A stretch of 11,952 bases of DNA from DATEJJ01 sp039649115 (lineage in GTDB: Bacteria; Actinomycetota; Actinomycetes; Mycobacteriales; Micromonosporaceae). The notes beneath the pieces are model-generated. The model saw nothing but the letters and a program-made list of their open reading frames with translations, was not told where the DNA came from and made no database searches. Location: the NCBI GenBank assembly GCA_039649115.1, contig JBBWZQ010000008.1, positions 1 through 11,952 on the forward strand. The letters run 5' to 3'. The stretch's first letter is position 1, and each line of letters begins with the position of its first letter. Shown here in pieces: positions 6,823 through 11,952 of the stretch. Position numbers and translations under genes: made by a program.

Positions 6823-9130
6823 CGCATGCCAACGCCCGGGCTGCACCGGCACCTACGCGCCGGACGGGTACTGCGACGAGTGCGGGCACAAGGCACCCAC
6901 GGCCACGTCCCCGGTCTCGGTCGGCATCGCGGGCCCGACCGGCGCGGGACTCGGCGGCACGAGTACCGGCACCGGCACGGGCACGGGTACCCGCAGCCGT
7001 ACCGGTGGGCGCGGGCGGCTGGGCGCCAACCTCGTCGCCGTCCCGCCGGTACCGCTGCGCGACCCGACCACCGCCGTCATGGCCGACCCGCAGGTACCCG
7101 AGTCGCAGCGGTTCTGCGGCAAGTGCGGGCGCCCGGTCGGTCGGGGCCGGGACGGGAAGCCCGGCCGGGTCGAGGGCTTCTGCCCCGAGGACGGCGCACC
7201 GTTCTCCTTCCGTCCCAGGCTCGGCCTCGGCGACCTGGTGGACGACCGGTACGAGATCCTCGGCGCGCTCGCGCACGGCGGCCTCGGCTGGATCTACCTG
7301 GCCCGGGACCGGAACATCAGCGACACCGGGGCGGACCGCTGGGTGGTGCTCAAGGGCCTCATCAACACCGGAGACCCGGACGCGATGGCCTCGGCCATGG
7401 CCGAGCGGCGGTTCCTGGTGGAGGTGGACCACCCCAACATCGTGAAGATCCACGACTTCGCGCAGCACCCGGACCCGAAGACCGGCGAGGTGGTCGGCTA
7501 CATCGTCATGGAGTACGTGGGCGGCCGGTCGCTGAAGGACCTGGCCCTCTCCCGTACCGGCCCGGACGGCAAGCGGGCCCCGCTGCCACTCGCGCAGGTC
7601 CTCGCGTACGGCATCGAGGTGCTGCCCGCCCTGGGTTACCTGCACGACCGCGGGTTCCTGTTCTGCGACTTCAAGCCGGACAACGTGATCCATGCCGAGG
7701 AGCAGCTCAAGCTCATCGACCTGGGCGCGGTGCGGCGGATGGACGACATGGTGTCGGCGCTGTGGGGCACGCCCGGGTACCAGGCGCCGGAGCTGGCGAC
7801 GCGCGGTGCGTCGGTCGCCTCCGACCTGTACACCGTGGGCCGGGCGCTGGCCGTGCTCAGCTTCGACTTCGCCGGCTTCTCCACCCGGTACGCCGACCGG
7901 CTGCCCGATCCGCGCGAGGTGGACCTGCTGGCCCGCGAGGAGTCGTACCACCGGTTCCTGCTGCGGGCCACGCACCCGGATCCGGCGCTGCGCTTCGGCT
8001 CCGCCGGCGAGATGCAGGAGCAGGCGCTGGGCGTGCTGCGCGAGGTGCTCAGCTCGGCCGACCGGCGGGCCCGGTCGGCGCCCTCCAACCAGTTCACGCC
8101 GGAGCGCCGGACCTTCGGCACCGGTGGCGGGGAGACGTCGGGGGTGCTCGCGTCCGCCAAAGACCGGCTCGGGCTGCGCTCCCCCGGGGAGCGGCTGGAC
8201 GGGCCGACCGTGGCCGCCGCGCTGCCGCTGCCGCTGGCCGACCCCAACGACCCGGCGGCCGGCTTCCTGGCCACCATCGCCGGACCCGATCCGGCCGCCG
8301 TGGTGGCGCTGCTGCGCGGTGCGCCGGTACGCACGCCCGAGGTGGCGCTGCGGCTGATCCGGGCGCTGCTGGAGGCCGGCGACATCGCGGGAGCCACGGC
8401 GGAGCTGGACGCGCTGCCGCTGCCCCCGGCGGACTGGCGGCGGGACTGGAGCGCCGGCCTGATCGCGCTCGCGGCCGGGCAGCCGGACCGGGCCAGGACC
8501 GCCTTCGACGTGGTGTACGGCGCGCTGCCCGGCGAGCCGGCCGCGCAGCTGGGCCTGGCCGCCGCGTGCGAGCTGGCCGGCGACGGGGTCGGCGCGAGCC
8601 TGCGGTACCTGCGGGTGTGGCGGGTCGACCACACCTTCGTCAGCGCCGCCTTCGGCATGGCCCGGATGCTGCTGGCCACCGGCGCGCGCGGCGCCGCCGT
8701 GGACATCCTCGACGAGGTGCCGGACAGCTCCAGCCAGCACATCGCGGCGCAGATCGCGGCGGTGCGCGCGCGCCTGTCCGGCGAGCCGGGCACGCTGGCC
8801 GAGGCGGACCTGGTGGACGCCTCCGTGCGGCTGGAGCGGCTGCGCCTGGACGAGCAGCGGCGCGCCGGGCTGGCGATCGAGATGTTCCGCGGCGCGCTGG
8901 CCTGGCTGGGGGTCAACGCCCCGGCCGCGCTGCCGGGCGCCATACCCCGGCAGCGCACAACCTCCCAGATGGTCACCGGCAAGGTACTCGGTCAGGAGCT
9001 GCGCGAGCGGGAGGTGCGCTTCGGGCTGGAGCGCGCGTACCGGCTGCTGGCCACGCTGGAGCCCGACCCGCAGGCCCGGTACGCGCTGGTGGACGAGGCC
9101 AACGCGGTGCGCCCCCGGACAGTCGTATGA
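6815..9130 (+). CDS. pknG: Serine/threonine protein kinase PknG
   Basis: A 771-residue soluble kinase, slightly longer than the roughly 750 residues of M. tuberculosis PknG. Domains in order: an extra N-terminal zinc ribbon (Cys5, Cys10, Cys20, Cys23); a Thr/Gly-rich disordered linker (about 37-68); the PknG rubredoxin-like module with CGKCG (Cys101, Cys104) and CPEDG (Cys123, with Asp126 where the fourth Cys is expected); the kinase domain (about 146-400) with AHGGLGWIYLA, Lys180 in VVLKGL, catalytic Asp285 in CDFKPDN and the metal-binding Asp302 in DLGAV; and a TPR-type C-terminus ending in ALVDEANAVRP. Like known PknG it lacks the Arg of the HRD motif. It probably transmits the GlnH/GlnX amino-acid signal to FHA targets. 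GGAGGGA (6801-6807) marks the start inside the preceding gene; the stop overlaps the phosphatase start (ATGA). Confidence 0.97.
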   Translation: MTDACQRPGCTGTYAPDGYCDECGHKAPTATSPVSVGIAGPTGAGLGGTSTGTGTGTGTRSRTGGRGRLGANLVAVPPVPLRDPTTAVMADPQVPESQRFCGKCGRPVGRGRDGKPGRVEGFCPEDGAPFSFRPRLGLGDLVDDRYEILGALAHGGLGWIYLARDRNISDTGADRWVVLKGLINTGDPDAMASAMAERRFLVEVDHPNIVKIHDFAQHPDPKTGEVVGYIVMEYVGGRSLKDLALSRTGPDGKRAPLPLAQVLAYGIEVLPALGYLHDRGFLFCDFKPDNVIHAEEQLKLIDLGAVRRMDDMVSALWGTPGYQAPELATRGASVASDLYTVGRALAVLSFDFAGFSTRYADRLPDPREVDLLAREESYHRFLLRATHPDPALRFGSAGEMQEQALGVLREVLSSADRRARSAPSNQFTPERRTFGTGGGETSGVLASAKDRLGLRSPGERLDGPTVAAALPLPLADPNDPAAGFLATIAGPDPAAVVALLRGAPVRTPEVALRLIRALLEAGDIAGATAELDALPLPPADWRRDWSAGLIALAAGQPDRARTAFDVVYGALPGEPAAQLGLAAACELAGDGVGASLRYLRVWRVDHTFVSAAFGMARMLLATGARGAAVDILDEVPDSSSQHIAAQIAAVRARLSGEPGTLAEADLVDASVRLERLRLDEQRRAGLAIEMFRGALAWLGVNAPAALPGAIPRQRTTSQMVTGKVLGQELREREVRFGLERAYRLLATLEPDPQARYALVDEANAVRPRTVV
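6965..6988 (+). repeat. Six-base Thr-Gly codon repeat in the pknG linker
   Basis: Four consecutive six-base units of the form ACS-GGY encode Thr-Gly four times (residues 51-58), inside a longer Thr/Ser/Gly stretch (49-64). It separates the N-terminal ribbon from the rubredoxin-like module. The corresponding flexible N-terminal segment of M. tuberculosis PknG carries autophosphorylated Thr, so these could be acceptor sites; this is inference. Confidence 0.6.
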
Positions 9131-10110
9131 GGTGCGTCGCCTGCGACGCCGAGGTGCGGCCCGGGGACCAGTACTGCGAGGCGTGCGGGCACAAGCTGTC
9201 CGAACCGGCGCCGCCGCTGCCGCCCGTACCCCCGGAATGGGTGTCGTCCGCGGGTGCCGCGCGGGAGTGTCCCGGCTGTGGCGGGACGGCCTTCGGGTCG
9301 GAGGGTTACTGCGAGACCTGCGGGCAGCGGCGGCCGGCCGGCCCCGACCACTCCGAGCTGGCACTGGGCGCCCTGGCCGGGGTCACCGACCGGGGCCACC
9401 GGCACCACCGCAACGAGGACGCGATGGCGCTGGGCCGGCTGCCCGGCGCGGTCGTCGCGGTGATCTGTGACGGCGTGTCCTCGTCCACCAGGCCGGACGC
9501 CGCCTCCCACGCGGCGGTGGACGCGGCGGCGCCCGCGCTGCTGGACGCGCTGGCCGGCGGCACCGATCCCGGGCCCGCGATCACCCTCGCCGCCCGCGCC
9601 GCGCAGGGCGCCGCGACGCTGGTGGCCGGCGCCCAGCCCGGCGGCAACCCGCCGAGCTCCACCTTCGTCTGCGCCGTCGTCACCGCGGCCGCCGTCACGG
9701 TGGGCTGGGTCGGCGACAGCCGCGCCTACTGGCTGCCGGAGCGCGGCACGGCCGACATGCTCACCATCGACGACTCGATGGCCGGGCAACTGGCCGCGGC
9801 CGGCGTCGAGGTACCGGAGATCGCGCGCAGCCGCGACGCCGGCGCCCTGCTGCGCTGGCTGGGCGCGGACGCGACGGACACCGCGGCCCGGCTGCACACC
9901 TTCACGCCGCCCGGCCCCGGCCGGGTGCTGCTCTGCTCCGACGGCCTGTCCCGCTACGCGCACACCCCGGCCGACCTGGCCGCGCTCGCTCCGGTCGGGC
10001 CGGCGACGGACACCGCGGCCGCCCTGGTGCGGCACGCGCTCGACTCCGGCGGCGAGGACAACGTCACCGCCGTACTGATCCCCTTTCCACCCCCGGAGGA
10101 AAAGCCGTGA
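9127..10110 (+). CDS. PP2C-family serine/threonine phosphatase with two zinc ribbons
   Basis: A 327-residue metal-dependent phosphatase, the likely antagonist of PknG. Two zinc ribbons lead: Cys3, Cys6, Cys17, Cys20 and, after a Pro-rich spacer, Cys48, Cys51, Cys62, Cys65. The PP2C domain (about 80-320) has every core motif: NEDA (Glu97, Asp98), ICDGVSSS (Asp115, Gly116), GWVGDSRAYWL, LCSDGLSRY and GGEDNVTAV, so the binuclear metal site looks intact. There is no membrane helix, unlike PstP of mycobacteria, so the enzyme should be cytoplasmic and perhaps directed to partners by its ribbons. The ATG overlaps the pknG stop (ATGA), implying coupled production of kinase and phosphatase. The next gene starts within its stop codon. 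Confidence 0.95.
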   Translation: MRCVACDAEVRPGDQYCEACGHKLSEPAPPLPPVPPEWVSSAGAARECPGCGGTAFGSEGYCETCGQRRPAGPDHSELALGALAGVTDRGHRHHRNEDAMALGRLPGAVVAVICDGVSSSTRPDAASHAAVDAAAPALLDALAGGTDPGPAITLAARAAQGAATLVAGAQPGGNPPSSTFVCAVVTAAAVTVGWVGDSRAYWLPERGTADMLTIDDSMAGQLAAAGVEVPEIARSRDAGALLRWLGADATDTAARLHTFTPPGPGRVLLCSDGLSRYAHTPADLAALAPVGPATDTAAALVRHALDSGGEDNVTAVLIPFPPPEEKP

Positions 10111-11399
10111 CAGAGGGACCCACCTTCACGACCGAGGTGTACCAGAACCAGTACCTGCCGGCGGGCGGCAGCGTCGTCGACGCGGTGGTGACCGTCACCG
10201 CGTCCGGCGGGGCCGCGGCCATCTCGGCGGGCGGCGACCCGTCGAGCGCCGCACAGGTGATCATGGTGGACTGCTCCGGGTCGATGACCAGCCCGGCTAC
10301 CAAGATCTCCGAGGCCAGGCGCGCCACCGCGGCCGCCGTCGACACGCTGCGCGACGGGGTCGCGTTCGCCGTGATCGCCGGCCGGGCCGACGCCGACATG
10401 GTGTACCCGCCCCGCGCGGAGCTGGTGCCGGCGTCCGCGCAAACCCGGGCAGAGGCGAAGTCGGCGGTCAACCGGCTGACCGCGAGCGGCGGCACCGCGA
10501 TCGGGCGCTGGCTCAACCTGGCCAACGTGCTCTTCGCCGGCAACCCGGCCGCGTTCAAGCACGCCATCCTGCTCACCGACGGGCGCAACCAGCACGAGAC
10601 CCCCGAGCAGCTGGCCGAGGTGCTGCGCTCGTGCGAGGGCCGGTTCATCTGCGACAGCCGGGGCGTGGGCGCCGACTGGAGCGGCAGCGAGCTGCGTACC
10701 GTCGCCGCCGCGCTGCTCGGTACCGCCGACGGCCTGCCCGACCCGACCGCGCTCGCCGACGACTTCCGCAGCATGACGGAGACGGCGATGGGCAAGGCGG
10801 TGGCCGAGGTGGCGCTGCGCCTGTGGACCCCGGCCGGCTCCACCGTCCGCTTCGTCAAGCAGACGTTCCCGCACGTGGCGGATCTGACGGCACGGCGCAC
10901 CGAGATCAGCGCGCGGATCGGCGAGTACCCGCTGGGCGCGTGGGGCGACGAGAGCCGCGACTACCACGTACAGGTGGAGGTGCCGGTGGGTGCGGTCGGC
11001 GAGGAGGTACTCGCGTCCCGGGCCAGCCTGGTGAGCGGGGCTCAGGTGTTGAGCCAGTCGCTGATCCTCGCGGTGTGGACCGATGACACGGCGCTGTCCA
11101 CCAAGATCAACCCGAGGGTGGCGCACTACACCGGGCAGGCGGAGCTGGCCGAGGTGATCCAGGAGGGGCTGGCCGCACGCGACGCGGGCGACCTGGAGAC
11201 GGCCACCTCCAAGCTGGGCCGCGCGGTGCAGCTGGCCGAGGAGTCGGGGCACGAGGACACCGCGAAGTTGCTCGCCCGGGTCGTCGACGTGGTGGACGCC
11301 AGCACCGGTACGGTCCGGCTCAAGCAGAAGGTGGCCGGTGTCGACGCGGAGCTGGCCAACGTGCGGTCCGTCAAGACCATCCGGGTGAAGAACGGCTGA
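10107..11399 (+). CDS. Von Willebrand factor type A domain protein
   Basis: A 430-residue cytoplasmic protein starting at GTG, with GGAGGA (10095-10100) 6 bases upstream and a GTGA overlap with the phosphatase stop. The VWA domain (about 48-225) has a complete metal-ion-dependent adhesion site: Asp55, Ser57 and Ser59 in DCSGSM, Thr130 in SGGTAIG and Asp158 in LLTDGRN. A beta-rich middle (about 235-345) follows, then a helical tail (about 345-410) that could bind a partner, and a basic end. There is no signal peptide or membrane segment. In other bacteria VWA proteins beside Ser/Thr kinases and PP2C enzymes act as metal-dependent scaffolds. Here it may hold the kinase, phosphatase and FHA-type protein together. 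The domain is certain; the role is inferred. Confidence 0.93.
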   Translation: MTEGPTFTTEVYQNQYLPAGGSVVDAVVTVTASGGAAAISAGGDPSSAAQVIMVDCSGSMTSPATKISEARRATAAAVDTLRDGVAFAVIAGRADADMVYPPRAELVPASAQTRAEAKSAVNRLTASGGTAIGRWLNLANVLFAGNPAAFKHAILLTDGRNQHETPEQLAEVLRSCEGRFICDSRGVGADWSGSELRTVAAALLGTADGLPDPTALADDFRSMTETAMGKAVAEVALRLWTPAGSTVRFVKQTFPHVADLTARRTEISARIGEYPLGAWGDESRDYHVQVEVPVGAVGEEVLASRASLVSGAQVLSQSLILAVWTDDTALSTKINPRVAHYTGQAELAEVIQEGLAARDAGDLETATSKLGRAVQLAEESGHEDTAKLLARVVDVVDASTGTVRLKQKVAGVDAELANVRSVKTIRVKNG

Positions 11400-11409
11400 G
11401 GGATCGATC

Positions 11410-11952
11410 ATGCCTACCTGTCCGAAGGGACACGAGTCGGTCGCGACCGACTACTGCGACGAGTGCGGTACCCCCATCGGCGGCTCGCCCGGGCCGGCCG
11501 CGACGCCCGCGCCGGCATCCGCCGGCCCCGCGTCCCCCGCCTCCGCCGGCCCCTCCTCCGCCGGCCCCTCCTCCGCCGGCCCCGCCGCCTCCGCCGCGGC
11601 GGAGCCCTGCCCCGACTGCGGCGCCCCCCGCACCGGTCGGTTCTGCGAGGTCTGCGGCCGCGACTTCCTCGCGACCCCGGCCGCATCCGCCCCGCCTCCT
11701 GCCTCCCCGCCCCCCTCCTCCCCAGCCCCTTCCTCCCCGCCCCCGTCCTCTCCGGCCCCGTCCTCTCCCGCCCCTTCCTCTCCTGTCCCTTCCTCTCCGG
11801 CCCCTTCCTCTCCGGCCCCTTCCTCTCCGGCCCCGTCCTCTCCGGCCCCGTCCTCTCCGGCCCCTTCCTCTCCGGCCCCTTCCTCCCCGGCCTTGCCGCC
11901 CGACAGCGCGCTGCCCCGCCGGAACGAGCCGGTGGCCGCCTCGCGGGACGTG
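11410..11952 (+). CDS. Zinc-ribbon protein with Ser-Pro-Ala repeats, probable FHA protein, cut by the window edge
   Basis: The first 181 codons of a gene open to the right edge. GAGGGA (11398-11403) lies 6 bases before the ATG, which starts 10 bases after the VWA stop. Residues 4-19 form a zinc-binding motif with Cys4, His8, Cys16 and Cys19 (CPKGH...CDECG). A Pro/Ser/Ala/Gly linker follows, then a second ribbon, CPDCGAPRTGRFCEVCG (about 66-82), and then a twelve-unit SSPAP tandem repeat. This combination of CxxGH ribbon, second CxxC ribbon and long Pro-rich linker is familiar from actinobacterial FHA proteins encoded beside Ser/Thr kinases, so I expect an FHA domain downstream of the window. 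No FHA sequence is visible here. If correct, it is a candidate reader or substrate of PknG. Confidence 0.85.
   Translation, partial: MPTCPKGHESVATDYCDECGTPIGGSPGPAATPAPASAGPASPASAGPSSAGPSSAGPAASAAAEPCPDCGAPRTGRFCEVCGRDFLATPAASAPPPASPPPSSPAPSSPPPSSPAPSSPAPSSPVPSSPAPSSPAPSSPAPSSPAPSSPAPSSPAPSSPALPPDSALPRRNEPVAASRDV
11545..11574 (+). repeat. Two identical 15-base direct repeats encoding AGPSS
   Basis: The unit GCCGGCCCCTCCTCC occurs at 11545-11559 and again at 11560-11574, with a degenerate third copy starting at 11575. It lies in frame within the linker between the two zinc ribbons of the last gene. Confidence 0.85.
11716..11895 (+). repeat. Twelve-unit 15-base tandem repeat encoding SSPAP
   Basis: Twelve contiguous 15-base units, consensus TCCTCTCCGGCCCCT, encode Ser-Ser-Pro-Ala-Pro with rare changes (SSPPP at unit 2, SSPVP at unit 5, SSPAL at unit 12). 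Units 6-11 encode identical peptides, and neighbouring units often match base for base, which points to recent expansion by slippage or unequal recombination. Copy-number change keeps the frame. The frequent TCT Ser codons are unusual for this genome. The product would be an extended flexible linker. Confidence 0.92.

Noticed and set aside
6287..9364. Open frame of over 1000 codons on the minus strand opposite pknG
   Set aside because: It is antisense to a clear PknG kinase, is extremely rich in Arg, Gly, Pro and Ala, and has no recognisable domain. Long antisense frames are expected at this GC content.
11716..11895. CRISPR-like array
   Set aside because: The 15-base units are contiguous with no spacers and continue an open reading frame, so this is a coding tandem repeat.

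Overview
The window has very high GC content, with almost every third codon position G or C. Its gene set is typical of actinomycetes: a PknG-type kinase with GlnH and GlnX partners, actinobacterial PP2C, VWA and zinc-ribbon proteins, and a secreted Ig-like protein with a long Ser/Thr/Gly-rich tail. I infer an actinomycete, possibly Micromonosporaceae-like. The genus cannot be fixed from sequence alone.

Layout. Bases 1-156 hold no gene I can support, but contain an operator-like inverted repeat just ahead of the first gene. Next comes a patatin-like phospholipase (157-1170, +). It converges on a secreted putative hydrolase with an Ig-like domain (1194-3071, -), and a perfect 15-bp hairpin sits exactly between their 3' ends. 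The intergenic region 3072-3320 carries a recognisable promoter for the secreted protein and must also hold the promoter of the rightward operon.

The rest of the window (3321 to the right edge) is one tightly packed rightward operon of seven genes: glnX-like four-TM sensor, glnH-like amino-acid-binding lipoprotein, an unrecognised 401-aa helical protein, pknG, a PP2C phosphatase with two zinc ribbons, a von Willebrand factor A protein, and the start of a zinc-ribbon protein with a Ser-Pro-Ala tandem repeat that probably ends in an FHA domain beyond the edge. Five of the six junctions overlap or are within 2 nt; the last gap is 10 nt.

How it may work. In Mycobacterium tuberculosis, GlnH outside the membrane and GlnX across it are reported to signal amino-acid availability to the soluble kinase PknG, which phosphorylates an FHA protein (GarA) controlling 2-oxoglutarate metabolism. 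Here the same sensor-transducer-kinase core is linked to its likely antagonist phosphatase, a probable phosphopeptide reader or substrate (FHA), a VWA scaffold, and an unknown coiled-coil protein. Kinase, phosphatase and terminal protein all start with, or soon contain, small Cys-rich zinc ribbons, suggesting shared metal- or redox-linked assembly. The extended set, the shared ribbons and the unknown protein are the most novel content of the window.
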